Notes: generated from the letters alone by a model not told the origin. Counted from the first letter of the stretch, positions 43,268 to 51,947 are shown. The stretch: 64,000 bases of DNA from Lentzea guizhouensis (GCF_001701025.1 NZ_CP016793.1:1116001-1180000); one strand, 5' to 3'. Translations and numbers: made by a program.

Positions 43268-44950
43268 GTGCTGCTCGACCCGAACCACTACGACCCCGCG
43301 CACCTCGACGACGAGACCCGCCGCCTGCTCAAGGCCACGGTCGACTGGTTCGAGACCCGCGGCAAGCGCCGGCTGATCGCGGACGCCCAGGACAAGGTCT
43401 GGTACACGGAGTTCCTCGACTTCGTGAAGAAGGAGAAGCTCTTCGCCACCTTCTGCACGCCCGCGAGCGTCGACGGCACCAGGCGCTGGGACGCCGCCCG
43501 CAACGCCGCGTTCAGCGAGGTGCTTGGCTTCTACGGGCTGCAGTACTGGTACGCCTGGCAGGTCACGGTGCTGGGTCTCGGCCCGATCTGGATGAGCGGC
43601 AACGAAGAGGCCAAGCAGAAGGCCGCCGCCCTCCTCGACAGCGGCGCGGTCTTCGCGTTCGGCCTCTCCGAGAAGGAGCACGGCGCCGACGTCTACAGCA
43701 CCGACATGATCGTCACGAAGACCGCCGACGGCTACCGGGCCAACGGCAGCAAGTACTACATCGGCAACGGCAACGTCGCCGGCATGGTCAGCGTCTTCGG
43801 CAAGATCGACGACGAGTACCTCTTCTTCGCCGTCGACAGCCGGCACGAGAACTTCAAGCTGGTCAAGAACGTCGTCGACAACCAGATGTTCGTCAGCGAG
43901 TTCCGCCTCGAGGACTACCCGCTCACCGACGCCGACGTCCTGCACCGCGGCCCCGACGCCTTCTCCGCCGCGCTCAACACCGTCAACGTCGGCAAGTTCA
44001 ACCTCTGCACGGCCAGCATCGGCATCTGCGAGCACTCCTTCTACGAGGCGATCACCCACGCCCACAACCGGATCCTCTACGGCAACCCGGTCACCGACTT
44101 CCCGCACGTGCGGCAGAACTTCGTCGACGCCTACGCGCGTCTGGCCGCGATGAAGCTCTTCGCGGACCGCAGCGTCGACTACTTCCGCAGCGCCAACGAC
44201 GACGACCGCCGCTACCTGCTCTTCAACCCCATCACGAAGATGAAGGTCACGAGCGAGGGCGAGAACGTCATCGACCTGCTCTGGGACGTCATCGCCGCCA
44301 AGGGCTTCGAGAAGGACACCTACTTCACCCGCGCCACCGCCGACATCCGCGCGCTGCCCAAGCTCGAGGGCACCGTGCACGTGAACCTGGCCCTGGTGCT
44401 GAAGTTCATGCCGAACTACCTCTTCAACCCCAAGGCCTACACCGAGGTCCCGACCCGCCACGACGCGAGCGACGACGACTTCTTCTGGCGCCAGGGCCCG
44501 GCGCGCGGCCTCGGCAAGATCCAGTTCCACGACTGGGAGCCGATCTACACCGAGCACGCCCACCTGCCCAACGTCGCGCTGTTCCACGAGCAGGCCAAGG
44601 CGATCAAGACCCTGCTCACCACCGCGGCACCGGACGCCGAGCAGCAGAAGGACCTCGACTTCCTGCTGAACCTCGGGCACCTGTTCACCCTGGTCGTCTA
44701 CGGCCAGCTGGTCCTGGAGCAGGCCAAGATCACGAAGACCGACCAGAACGTCCTCGACCAGATCTTCGACGTCCTGGTCCGCGACTTCGCCGGTTACGCC
44801 ACCGCGCTGCACGGCAAGCCCAGCAGCACCGAGGCCCAGCAGCAGTGGGCGGTGCGGCAGATCCGCAAGCCGCACGTCGACCAGGCCCGTTTCGACGCCG
44901 TGTGGCAGCAGGTGGAAGCGCTCTCCGGCCGCTACGAGATGCGCCCCTAG
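43268..44950 (+). CDS. Acyl-CoA dehydrogenase family protein
   Basis: A 560-residue FAD-dependent acyl-CoA dehydrogenase-type protein, longer than the classical 380-residue enzymes and similar to the large subfamily found in actinobacteria. Landmarks are FGLSEKEHGADVYSTDMI (substrate/FAD loop), YRANGSKYYIGNGNVAGM, the helical bundle VNVGKFNLCTASIGICEHSF and IDLLWDVIAAKGFEKDTYFT, and a C-terminal extension (LNLGHLFTLVVYGQLVLEQA). GTG 43268 has a perfect AAGGAGG ribosome-binding site upstream. It is convergent with the TetR gene (stops overlap by 4 nt). The acyl substrate is not deducible. Confidence 0.85.
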   Translation: MLLDPNHYDPAHLDDETRRLLKATVDWFETRGKRRLIADAQDKVWYTEFLDFVKKEKLFATFCTPASVDGTRRWDAARNAAFSEVLGFYGLQYWYAWQVTVLGLGPIWMSGNEEAKQKAAALLDSGAVFAFGLSEKEHGADVYSTDMIVTKTADGYRANGSKYYIGNGNVAGMVSVFGKIDDEYLFFAVDSRHENFKLVKNVVDNQMFVSEFRLEDYPLTDADVLHRGPDAFSAALNTVNVGKFNLCTASIGICEHSFYEAITHAHNRILYGNPVTDFPHVRQNFVDAYARLAAMKLFADRSVDYFRSANDDDRRYLLFNPITKMKVTSEGENVIDLLWDVIAAKGFEKDTYFTRATADIRALPKLEGTVHVNLALVLKFMPNYLFNPKAYTEVPTRHDASDDDFFWRQGPARGLGKIQFHDWEPIYTEHAHLPNVALFHEQAKAIKTLLTTAAPDAEQQKDLDFLLNLGHLFTLVVYGQLVLEQAKITKTDQNVLDQIFDVLVRDFAGYATALHGKPSSTEAQQQWAVRQIRKPHVDQARFDAVWQQVEALSGRYEMRP

Positions 44951-45576
44951 TCCTCGTACCGCTCCAAGGCCGTGATCAGGAGTTCGAGCCCGAACTCGAA
45001 CTCCTGGTCGTGGTCGTAGGTCCCCAGCTCGTCGAGCACCCCCGCTGACAGTGGGAACGCTCCCATCTCCACCGGCTCGTACGCGGACAGCGCGATCCCG
45101 CCCAGCTCCGGCGAGGTCGCGACCTCCCGCATGAGCGTGCCCAGCAGGTACGACACCATCGCCCGCATCATCGAGACGGCGACCTTGCCGCGGAACCCGG
45201 CCCGGTCGAGGTTCGTCAGCGCCGCCTCGATCGTCCGGAACCCCGCCTCACTGCTCAGCCGCCGCGTCGCCAGCATCACGAACGCCCGCGGGTGCTGGTG
45301 GGCGAGCTCCCGCACCGCCCGCGCGTGGGCGCGGATGTGGTCGCGCCAGTCGTCGCTGTCCACGCGGTAGGGCTTGGCCTGGGCCATGATCCGCTCGGCC
45401 GCGAGGTCGACCAGCAGCGCCTTGTTCGGCACGTGGTTGTAGAGCGACATCGTGCCCGCGCCCAGCTCGGCCGCGAGCCGGCGCATCGAGACGGCCTCCA
45501 CGCCCTCGCGCTCGATCAGCCGCACCGCCGCATCCACGATGCGGGTGCGGGTCAGCGGTTTACGTGGCGAGGACAC
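44947..45576 (-). CDS. TetR-family transcriptional regulator
   Basis: A 209-residue TetR regulator. The N-terminal helix-turn-helix is IVDAAVRLIEREGVEAVSMR, then RLAAELGAGTMSLYNHVPNK. The C-terminal ligand-binding domain (AVSMMRAMVSYLLGTLMREV, YDHDQEFEFGLELLITALER) matches the TetR_C_1/tetracyclin-repressor-like C-terminal class. It is divergent from the SnoaL-like gene (68 nt between starts) and convergent with the acyl-CoA dehydrogenase gene. Local autoregulation and control of the SnoaL-like gene are the simplest guesses; no palindromic operator stood out in the short intergenic region. Confidence 0.88.
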   Translation of the reverse strand: MSSPRKPLTRTRIVDAAVRLIEREGVEAVSMRRLAAELGAGTMSLYNHVPNKALLVDLAAERIMAQAKPYRVDSDDWRDHIRAHARAVRELAHQHPRAFVMLATRRLSSEAGFRTIEAALTNLDRAGFRGKVAVSMMRAMVSYLLGTLMREVATSPELGGIALSAYEPVEMGAFPLSAGVLDELGTYDHDQEFEFGLELLITALERYED

Positions 45577-45644
45577 TGGCGAAGACCATACGACGTGGAG
45601 TAGCTTCCCTGCGACGTACGGCGTACGTAGGAGGGTCGGCCGGC

Positions 45645-46085
45645 ATGACCGAGTCCAAGGCGCTCAGGGCGCTGCGCGAGGCGATCGTCCTGGAGCTCAT
45701 GGAGTACCAGAACGAGTACGACTTCGACGCGGGACTGAACACCTTCACCCACCCCCGCTTCGAGATCATGGCCACCGGTCAGGTGCTCGACGGCGTCGAC
45801 GCGGTGCGCGACTACTGGACGCGGACGCGCGCGGCGTTCCCCGACCAGAAGAGCAAGGTCATCGAGGTCTACCACGCCGACGACGCGGTGATCGTCGAGT
45901 TCGAGCTGCAGGGCACCCACCTCGGCAGCCTGACCGGCGAACCGGTGACCGGCAAGACGTTCAAGGTCAGGATGTCCGGTATCTTCCTATTCGACAAGGA
46001 CGTCCTCGTCTGCGAGCGCGTTTATGGCGACTCGGCGACAGTTCTGCACCAGCTGGGCCTGATCGAGGCCCCCCAGGAGTACTGA
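45645..46085 (+). CDS. SnoaL/NTF2-like protein
   Basis: A 146-residue protein with the cone-shaped SnoaL/NTF2 fold: helix LREAIVLELMEYQNEYDFDA, then HPRFEIMATGQVLDGVDAVR, YWTRTRAAFPDQKSKVIEVY, and strands AVIVEFELQGTHLGSL and FKVRMSGIFLFDKDVLVCER. These match ester-cyclase-like/nuclear transport factor 2-like proteins that bind small hydrophobic ligands. ATG 45645 is preceded by GGAGGG at a distance. It is divergent from the TetR gene, so it may be the regulated partner. Catalysis cannot be assumed. Confidence 0.8.
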   Translation: MTESKALRALREAIVLELMEYQNEYDFDAGLNTFTHPRFEIMATGQVLDGVDAVRDYWTRTRAAFPDQKSKVIEVYHADDAVIVEFELQGTHLGSLTGEPVTGKTFKVRMSGIFLFDKDVLVCERVYGDSATVLHQLGLIEAPQEY

Positions 46086-46095
46086 GCGCGGAGCG

Positions 46096-46995
46096 CTAGA
46101 ACACCACCCGGACTTCGCCGACGACCCGTCCGCCACCGAGCACCGGCACGCCCAGGTGTTCCTTGGCCGGCGATACGTCGAACCCGAGCTGTGCCAACGC
46201 CGTCAGCCCGATCGCCGTGGTCGCGCGCGGGTTGCCGTCGAGCACCTTCACCGCCACCGCGTGCCCCTGCGCCGTCCCGAGGACGAGCACACCTTCGGCC
46301 CCACCTTTGGCGATCACGCCCGGCAGCAGCTGCATCACGACCGTGTTCACGTGCCCGGTCCCGCCGACGTACTCGGGGTGCGACCGCATCGCGTCCGCTA
46401 CCGGTGTGCGCACCAGCCCCTGCACCGCGCGCGCCAGGCCGTGCAACGACAACGCGAACACGGGCGCTCCACAGCCGTCGACCGCCGTGTGCGCCACCTG
46501 CTCCCCCGCCAGCTCCTCCAGGTTCCGCACCACCAGCTGCTGCAACGGATGCGCCGGCTCCAGGTACGTCTGCGTCGGCCACCGCGCCGCCACACAGGCC
46601 GCCAGCATCGCCGCATGCTTGCCGGAGCAGTTCATCCGCACCCGCGACGGCTCGGTCAGCCGCTGCCGGGTCTCCTCGTCCTCCGGCCACGACGCCGGGC
46701 AGCGCAGCAACCCGACCGGCACCTTGCCGAGCAGCTGCATCACCAGCTCCACGTGCCGGTTCTCCCCGGTGTGCGACCCGGCGGCGATGGCCAGCGCCGG
46801 ACCGGCCAGCGGTGCCCCGGCGGCCAGGCACGCGAGCGCCTGGAACGGCTTCAAGCACGACCGCGGCAACACCGGGTCTTCCACGGCACCAACGGAAAGC
46901 CCGACGGCGCCGGACGGCAGCAGCCCGACGACGCTGCCGTGGTGCAGGCTCTCGACGAAGCCGGACCGCGTGACCTCAGCGAGCAGTTCGGGCAC
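46096..46995 (-). CDS. L-asparaginase, PF06089 (thermolabile/type II-like) family
   Basis: A 299-residue protein of the asparaginase_II (PF06089) family. Typical segments are EVTRSGFVESLHHGSVVGLL, VLPRSCLKPFQALACLAAGA, ASHTGE-like AIAAGSHTGENRHVELVMQL, RVRMNCSGKHAAMLAACVAA, VDGCGAPVFALSLHGLARAV and GVIAKGGAEGVLVLG. The family includes the Rhizobium etli thermolabile asparaginase that hydrolyses asparagine to aspartate and ammonia. It overlaps the second permease gene of the amino acid ABC operon by 20 nt, so the enzyme is probably induced together with uptake of its substrate. Confidence 0.85.
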   Translation of the reverse strand: MPELLAEVTRSGFVESLHHGSVVGLLPSGAVGLSVGAVEDPVLPRSCLKPFQALACLAAGAPLAGPALAIAAGSHTGENRHVELVMQLLGKVPVGLLRCPASWPEDEETRQRLTEPSRVRMNCSGKHAAMLAACVAARWPTQTYLEPAHPLQQLVVRNLEELAGEQVAHTAVDGCGAPVFALSLHGLARAVQGLVRTPVADAMRSHPEYVGGTGHVNTVVMQLLPGVIAKGGAEGVLVLGTAQGHAVAVKVLDGNPRATTAIGLTALAQLGFDVSPAKEHLGVPVLGGGRVVGEVRVVF

Positions 46996-47743
46996 GACGG
47001 GCCTCCAGGTGGTGGGCGAGCCGGGACAGCGCCAGGTTGACGACCAGGTAGACGACAGCGACGACGACGAACGTCTGGATCAGCAGCCCGGTGTAGCTCG
47101 CGAGCACCCGGCCGTTGAACAGCAGTTCGGTGTAGGACACGACATATCCCAGCGAGGTGTCCTTCAACAGGCTGACAGCCTGGGTGACGAGCAACGGCAA
47201 CATGTGCCGCACCGCCTGGGGCAGCACGACGAACCGCGTCACCACCCCGCCGGTCATGCCCAGCGACACCCCGGCCTCGCGCTGCCCGGGATCCACCGAG
47301 CCCACACCCGCGCGGAAGATCACCGCGTAAGACGCCGCGTGCGACAACGCCAGCGGCACCACGAGCTTCCAGAACACCGGCAGGTTGATCCCGAACGACG
47401 GCAGCACGAACAGCATGACGTACACCAGCAGCAGCACCGGAACGGTGCGCATGACCTCGGCGTACGCGCGCGTGAATCGGTTGGGCCGCAACGCGAGCAG
47501 CAACCCACCCGCCATCGCCAGGACCCCCGTCGCGAACGCCGCCACCACCGTCGACCACAGGCCCCCGAGCAGATAACGCCAGACGGGCCACGTCAGGTAC
47601 GGCTGCCAGCGAACCGGGTCCAGCTGCCCGTTGGCCGCGAACTGCCGCAGCCCCAACGCGACCAGCGCCAGCAGCACGACACCGGACACCACCGACGTCC
47701 AGAGGACGCGGCGGCGGAACCGCGGACCGGGTGCGTCGAACAT
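46976..47743 (-). CDS. Amino acid ABC transporter permease (second)
   Basis: A 255-residue permease with about five membrane helices. A hydrophobic N-terminal helix (VLWTSVVSGVVLLALVALGL) is followed by a His/Glu/PAAT-type permease domain (LLGGLWSTVVAAFATGVLAM, AYAEVMRTVPVLLLVYVMLF). The EAA loop that contacts the ATPase is QREAGVSLGMTGGVVTRFVV with LPQAVRHMLP. It starts at ATG 47743, overlapping the stop of the first permease by one base. It is similar to GluD/AapM-type glutamate/glutamine permeases, and probably pairs with the 204-residue permease upstream to form the heterodimeric channel. Confidence 0.85.
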   Translation of the reverse strand: MFDAPGPRFRRRVLWTSVVSGVVLLALVALGLRQFAANGQLDPVRWQPYLTWPVWRYLLGGLWSTVVAAFATGVLAMAGGLLLALRPNRFTRAYAEVMRTVPVLLLVYVMLFVLPSFGINLPVFWKLVVPLALSHAASYAVIFRAGVGSVDPGQREAGVSLGMTGGVVTRFVVLPQAVRHMLPLLVTQAVSLLKDTSLGYVVSYTELLFNGRVLASYTGLLIQTFVVVAVVYLVVNLALSRLAHHLEARRARTAR

Positions 47744-48357
47744 CAGGCCAGCCGCCGTTCCAGCACACGAGCGCCGTACCCGATGAACGCCGACATCACC
47801 AGATAACACAACCCCACGCCGGTGAAGACCAGCAACGGCTGCGCGAGCTCCAGGTTGATCCGTTGCGCCGCACGGGTCATGTCCACCACGCCGACGACCC
47901 CGGCCAACGCCGTCGCCATCGTCAACGCGATCGCGATGTTCGCCAACGGCTGCACAACACGCTTCAAAGCCTGTGGCAGCACCACGTACCGCAACGACTG
48001 CCGGAACGTCAGCCCCAACGCCCGCGCCGCCTCGCCCTGCCCGTGCGCCACCGAGCTCACCCCCGACCGCAACGCCTCCGCCACGAAAGCCGCCTCGTAC
48101 AACGCGATCGCGACGCAGGCCGTCCAGAACAGCGGCATCGTCACGCCGACCTCGGGCAGCCCGAACACGAACAGCACCAGCCACGCCAGCAACGGGATGT
48201 TCCGCCACACCTCGACATAAACCGCACCGACCGCCCGCAACAACGGCACCGGCACGATCCGCAGCACCGCGACGGCCGACCCGACCAGCAGCGCCCCGAA
48301 GAACGCCAGCAAGGTCAGTGCGACGGTGTTCAGGAACCCTTCGAGGACCAGCCTCAT
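47743..48357 (-). CDS. Amino acid ABC transporter permease (first)
   Basis: A 204-residue permease beginning LVLEGFLNTVALTLLAFFGA, with five predicted helices and the PAAT-type features VEVWRNIPLLAWLVLFVFG (helical gate) and the EAA loop QGEAARALGLTFRQSLRYVV followed by LPQALKRVVQP. It resembles GluC-type glutamate/asparagine permeases. ATG 48357 overlaps the binding-protein stop in ATGA. No nucleotide-binding subunit lies anywhere in this operon. Confidence 0.85.
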   Translation of the reverse strand: MRLVLEGFLNTVALTLLAFFGALLVGSAVAVLRIVPVPLLRAVGAVYVEVWRNIPLLAWLVLFVFGLPEVGVTMPLFWTACVAIALYEAAFVAEALRSGVSSVAHGQGEAARALGLTFRQSLRYVVLPQALKRVVQPLANIAIALTMATALAGVVGVVDMTRAAQRINLELAQPLLVFTGVGLCYLVMSAFIGYGARVLERRLA

Positions 48358-49232
48358 GAGGCGATCGCGGGTGGCGCCGGCGCGTCGCCGGTCACCACGG
48401 TGCCGATGGAGAGCTTCCAGACCTCCTGCCACAGCCCCGATTCACCGATCTCGCGCAGCCAGTCGTTGACGAACCGGGTGAACTCGGCGTCGCCGTGCTC
48501 GATCCCGATGCCGTACGGGTCCTCGGTGAACGGCTCGCCGACCAGCTGCAGCTCGGGGTCCTTGGACGCGTCGGCCACCAGGATCGCCTGGTCCTGCACG
48601 TAGGCCTCGCCACGACCCTGCTTCAACGCCGTCACGCACTCGGGGTCGGAGCCGAACTCGACGATCTTCGCGGTCGGCGCGGCCTCCCGCACCGCCTTCA
48701 CCCCAGGGGTGTTCGCACCCACGACCACCGTCTTGCCGGTCAGATCTGCGGGCCCGGTGATGCCGGACGTGCCCTTGCGGACCGCGATCGCCTGACCGGA
48801 CCGGTAGTACGGGCCGGCGAACGCCACGCGCTCGGCCCGTTGCGGGGTGATGGTGTAGGTCTGGATGATCACGTCGACAGTACCGTTGCCCAGCAACGGT
48901 TCGCGCGTCTCCGAGGTCGCGCTGACCAGCTCGGTCTGCGGCTTGCCCAAGATGTAGTGCGCCAGGAGTTTGCCGAGGTAGGCGTCGAAACCCGTGAGCT
49001 CACCGCTGATCGGGTCGAGCTGGGAGAGCAGCGGCGCGTCCTGCGAGCCGCCGATCAGCAGCTTTCCGCGCTTCCTGATGCGGTCGACCGCCGAGCCGGG
49101 AGTGACCTCACCGGAGTGGACCGGGGCCTTCGCGAGCAGCGCGTCGAGCTTCGACCCGCCTGGTACCGCAGACTCACCGCCGGAGCACCCGGCCACGAAG
49201 AGCAACACCGCCGCTACGAACAGTCTCCCCAT
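48354..49232 (-). CDS. Amino acid ABC transporter substrate-binding lipoprotein
   Basis: A 292-residue lipoprotein. The start GRLFVAAVLLFVAGCSGGES has a lipobox (VAGC) with Cys about residue 16. The mature part is a family 3 (glutamate/glutamine/histidine-type) solute-binding protein: GKLLIGGSQDAPLLSQLDPI, GELTGFDAYLGKLLAHYILG, VDVIIQTYTITPQRAERVAF, AGPYYRSGQAIAVRKGTSGI and EDPYGIGIEHGDAEFTRFVN. These are the hinge and ligand regions of GluB-like proteins. ATG 49232 was chosen over an upstream in-frame codon because it begins the signal peptide. It is the first gene of the permease-permease-asparaginase operon. Confidence 0.88.
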   Translation of the reverse strand: MGRLFVAAVLLFVAGCSGGESAVPGGSKLDALLAKAPVHSGEVTPGSAVDRIRKRGKLLIGGSQDAPLLSQLDPISGELTGFDAYLGKLLAHYILGKPQTELVSATSETREPLLGNGTVDVIIQTYTITPQRAERVAFAGPYYRSGQAIAVRKGTSGITGPADLTGKTVVVGANTPGVKAVREAAPTAKIVEFGSDPECVTALKQGRGEAYVQDQAILVADASKDPELQLVGEPFTEDPYGIGIEHGDAEFTRFVNDWLREIGESGLWQEVWKLSIGTVVTGDAPAPPAIAS

Positions 49233-49281
49233 GCACCGCGACGCTACTGATCGCGTTCGAGCAGGCACAAGACACGACGAA

Positions 49282-49307
49282 GCCGCTGTCCGAAAACGGA
49301 CAGCGGC
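49282..49307 (-). terminator. Terminator of cspA
   Basis: A perfect 11-bp stem (GCCGCTGTCCG / CGGACAGCGGC) with an AAAA loop lies 34-60 nt past the cspA stop codon and 50 nt before the start of the ABC operon. It separates the two leftward units. Confidence 0.75.
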
Positions 49308-49341
49308 CTCGTAACAGATCAGATGTGCTGACCAGTCAGAC

Positions 49342-49548
49342 TCAGACGGCGCGAACGCCCTGGGCCTGCGGGCCCTTCTGGCCCTGACCGATCTCGAACT
49401 CGACCCGCTGGTTCTCCTCGAGAGCCTTGTAGCCGTTCATCTGGATCTCGGAGTAGTGGACGAACACGTCGGCGCCACCGTTGTCGGGGGAGATGAAGCC
49501 GAAGCCCTTCTCCGCGTTGAACCACTTGACGGTGCCCTGTACTGCCAT
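49342..49548 (-). CDS. cspA: Cold-shock protein CspA family
   Basis: A 68-residue single cold-shock domain: [20 protein letters not shown] contains RNP-1 (KGFGFI), [20 protein letters not shown] contains RNP-2 (VFVHYS), and the C-terminus is [20 protein letters not shown]. It binds single-stranded RNA/DNA and acts as an RNA chaperone. GAGGAG lies upstream of the ATG at normal spacing, and there is a strong hairpin terminator after the stop. A 229-nt region on the far side up to the next gene is sufficient for the long 5' leader usual in such genes. Confidence 0.95.
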   Translation of the reverse strand: MAVQGTVKWFNAEKGFGFISPDNGGADVFVHYSEIQMNGYKALEENQRVEFEIGQGQKGPQAQGVRAV

Positions 49549-49777
49549 CTTGCTACTTCTCCTCTAACAGGTGCCGGATCGCGCTCGCGACCACCGGGTC
49601 AAGCTTGGAACAGCGTCATCTCCGGAACCTGGAGAATCCACACGCTCACAACCTCGTTCCGTGATCGTGGTAAAGCACGAACACGCAACGTACGACCATG
49701 AACAGTGAACCATGAGCTCCCGCCCCCAGTCGAGCCATCGTTCGCCCGTCGTTCGCGCTGATACCGTGAGGTCCCGA

Positions 49778-50029
49778 ATGAGCACGTGGGAGGTGGCCGT
49801 GCCGGAGCTGGCGACGATGTCGATCACGGTGACTTTGGCGCCACGCGTGCGCTGTGGCCTGCACGCACTGCTGCACGACCACCTGACCAGGTTGTCCGTC
49901 CGGCCCGCCGGGGAACCCGGCGGCGGCACCGTGAACCAGGTCACCGGCACCGTGATCGGCACCGTGATCCAGGCCAGGGACATCAACGGCGACGTCAACC
50001 TCGGCAACAAGCCGTTCTGGAGGCGGTAA
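49778..50029 (+). CDS. Small protein with VxGxVxGxVxQARDIxGDV motif
   Basis: An 83-residue protein. The N-terminal half (STWEVAVPELATMSITVTL, HALLHDHLTRLSVRP) has no recognised match. The C-terminal part GTVNQVTGTVIGTVIQARDI followed by NGDVNL is a glycine/valine repeat of the kind that appears in actinobacterial NTPase and effector-associated proteins (forms such as VxGxVxGxVVQAGxVxGGVxx). Here it is stand-alone and very short. ATG 49778 is the simplest start; an upstream in-frame ATG (49712) is possible. It lies 28 nt before the next membrane-protein gene and may be co-transcribed. Confidence 0.5.
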   Translation: MSTWEVAVPELATMSITVTLAPRVRCGLHALLHDHLTRLSVRPAGEPGGGTVNQVTGTVIGTVIQARDINGDVNLGNKPFWRR

Positions 50030-50057
50030 CCTGGAGGGTCGTTGGACCCAGGGGGCC

Positions 50058-50810
50058 GTGACTTTGACCGGCAGTGAACGACTGCTCTTCTTCTTCGTCG
50101 GATTGGTGACCACATTCGTGTTCATCCGCATCAGCGTGCGGATGATCCGGGCGAAGGTGCGCTGGTGGCCGCGCAACATCGTGCACGGCGACACGCACGT
50201 GCACCACGTCGTGTTCGGCACCGTGCTGCTGCTCCTGTCCAGCGTGACCAGCCTGGTGATCCCGGACGACCTGCACGGCGCCCGGCTGGCCGCCGCCGCG
50301 GGCCTCGGGGTCGGGGCGGCGCTCGTGCTGGACGAGTTCGCGCTGATCCTGCACCTGCGCGACGTGTACTGGACCAAGGCCGGCCGGCTGTCGGTGGACG
50401 CCGTGTTCCTCGCGGTGGGCCTGACGGGGCTGTTCCTGCTCGGCGCGCGGCCGCTCGGGTACGACGAGGTGCTGCAGCTCAACCCGGACACGGCACCGGC
50501 CAGCACGGTCACGCTGCGGCTGATCGCCATCGGCGTGAACCTGTGCTTCGCGATCGTGGCGCTGCTCAAGGGCAAGATCTGGACCGGCCTGCTCGGCCTG
50601 CTGGTGCCGGTCGTGCCCGCGGTGGGCGCGTTCAGGCTCGCCCGGCCGGGCTCACCGTGGGCGCGGTGGCGCTACCGGGAGGGCTCGCGCAAGCTCGCCC
50701 GCGCGTACCGGCGCGAGGCGCGGATCCGGCAGCCGATCATCCGGGCCAAGATCGCCGTGCAGGAGTTCATCTCGGGACGTCACGACCTGCCGGATCACGA
50801 CAGGCCGTGA
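50058..50810 (+). CDS. Conserved integral membrane protein
   Basis: A 250-residue protein with about five membrane helices (LLFFFVGLVTTFVFIRISV, VVFGTVLLLLSSVTSLVI, AAAAGLGVGAALVLDEFALI, LSVDAVFLAVGLTGLFLLGA, IAIGVNLCFAIVALLKGKI). The motif GDTHVHHVVFGTVLLLLSS is His-rich, and the tail is strongly basic (RWRYREGSRKLARAYRREAR). The pattern WPRNIVHGDTHVHH is shared by actinobacterial homologues of unknown function as I remember them. Start GTG 50058. Convergent with the sugar-binding lipoprotein gene. Confidence 0.7.
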   Translation: MTLTGSERLLFFFVGLVTTFVFIRISVRMIRAKVRWWPRNIVHGDTHVHHVVFGTVLLLLSSVTSLVIPDDLHGARLAAAAGLGVGAALVLDEFALILHLRDVYWTKAGRLSVDAVFLAVGLTGLFLLGARPLGYDEVLQLNPDTAPASTVTLRLIAIGVNLCFAIVALLKGKIWTGLLGLLVPVVPAVGAFRLARPGSPWARWRYREGSRKLARAYRREARIRQPIIRAKIAVQEFISGRHDLPDHDRP

Positions 50811-50828
50811 CGGGGTCTTCACCGAGGC

Positions 50829-51947
50829 CTACCCTCCGAGGATGTCCTGCTGGGCGCACACGGCCTGCAGGTCGCCCGCGCACAGCTCCTGCGGCTTGAT
50901 CACGCCCTCCGTCACCAGCGCGCGGACGGTGTCGCGCTTGATCAGGGTGGCTCCCAGCAGCACGGACTTCACGTCCCGCCGGGAGACCGGGTCGCGCAGG
51001 TTGCCCGTCGCGAGGTCGTCCGCACCGGCCAGGTCGCCGCGGGCGACCGCGATGGCGAGCCTGGCCGCCGCCTCCGCCTCGTCGCGCACCGGCTTGTAGA
51101 CGGTCACGCACTGGTCGCCGCGCAGCACGGCGCGCAGACCGTCCACAGTGGCGTCCTGCCCGGTGACCGGCACCTTTCCGGCGAGGCCCTTCTTCTTGAG
51201 CACCTCGATCACCGCGCCGGCCAGGCCGTCGTTGGCGGCGACCACGCCGTCGACCTTGCCGCCGTTGCCGTTGAGGATCTCCTCGAAGAGCTGTCCACCC
51301 AGGACGTTGTCCCAGTCCTCGACCGGCTGCGACTTCACGAGCTTCAGCGCGCCGCTGTCGTACTTGCTCGACAGCCGCGACTTCTGGCCCTGCGTGAACA
51401 GCGTCGCGTTGTGGTCGGTGGGCGCGCCCTCGATCTCGATGATCTGCGCACCCGGCTTGTCGCCGAGGCACCCGAGCAGGCCGTCCGCCTGCAGCTGGCC
51501 GACGTTCACGCTGTCGAAGCCGACGTGGTACTCCGCCTGGCCACCGAGCGTCACGCGGTCGTAGTCGATGACCGGGATGTTCGCCGCCTTGGCCTTCTTC
51601 TGCACGGCGAGGCCACCGGCCGCGGACAACGGCGTGATCATCAGGACCTTCACCTGGCGCCGGATCATCTCGTCCGCGATCTGAGCGAACTTCGCCTCGT
51701 CGCCTTCGGCGTTCTCGATGAACGGCTCGATGTCCGCGTAGTTGAACGCCTGCGCCAACAATGGCCGATCTTGTTCTTCCCACCGGGCCGACGTCGTTCG
51801 GTCCGGAAGGATTACACCGACAACGGGTTTGGGCCCGCGCGTGGGCAGCGATGGTTCACTCTGACCTGCGTCACCACAGCCCGAGAGAAGAAGCAGAGCG
51901 CACGCCGACGCCGCCATTACCCGTCTTCGCATAAACGCGGAGTTCAT
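50829..51947 (-). CDS. Orphan sugar ABC transporter binding lipoprotein (XylF-like)
   Basis: A 372-residue lipoprotein. The signal (RRRVMAASACALLLLSGCGD) ends in a lipobox LSGC. The mature protein is a periplasmic-binding protein type 1 (XylF/ChvE-like): VVGVILPDRTTSARWEEQDR, AQIADEMIRRQVKVLMITPL, ANIPVIDYDRVTLGGQAEYH, GVVAANDGLAGAVIEVLKKK and VPVTGQDATVDGLRAVLRGD. The motif GQDAT is typical of D-xylose-type binding proteins. No permease or ATPase gene is adjacent, so it is an orphan, and it may deliver its ligand to a distant transporter or a sensor. The 193 nt between it and the divergent subtilase gene are comparatively AT-rich and must hold both promoters. Confidence 0.85.
   Translation of the reverse strand: MNSAFMRRRVMAASACALLLLSGCGDAGQSEPSLPTRGPKPVVGVILPDRTTSARWEEQDRPLLAQAFNYADIEPFIENAEGDEAKFAQIADEMIRRQVKVLMITPLSAAGGLAVQKKAKAANIPVIDYDRVTLGGQAEYHVGFDSVNVGQLQADGLLGCLGDKPGAQIIEIEGAPTDHNATLFTQGQKSRLSSKYDSGALKLVKSQPVEDWDNVLGGQLFEEILNGNGGKVDGVVAANDGLAGAVIEVLKKKGLAGKVPVTGQDATVDGLRAVLRGDQCVTVYKPVRDEAEAAARLAIAVARGDLAGADDLATGNLRDPVSRRDVKSVLLGATLIKRDTVRALVTEGVIKPQELCAGDLQAVCAQQDILGG

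Noticed and set aside
43223..44875. Open frame antisense to the acyl-CoA dehydrogenase gene (550 codons)
   Set aside because: Composition is Val/Asp/Glu/Leu repetitive, as expected for the complement of a gene with strong third-position bias.
46081..46098. Short hairpin between the SnoaL-like and asparaginase stops
   Set aside because: A 5-bp stem overlapping both stop codons is too weak to call a terminator.
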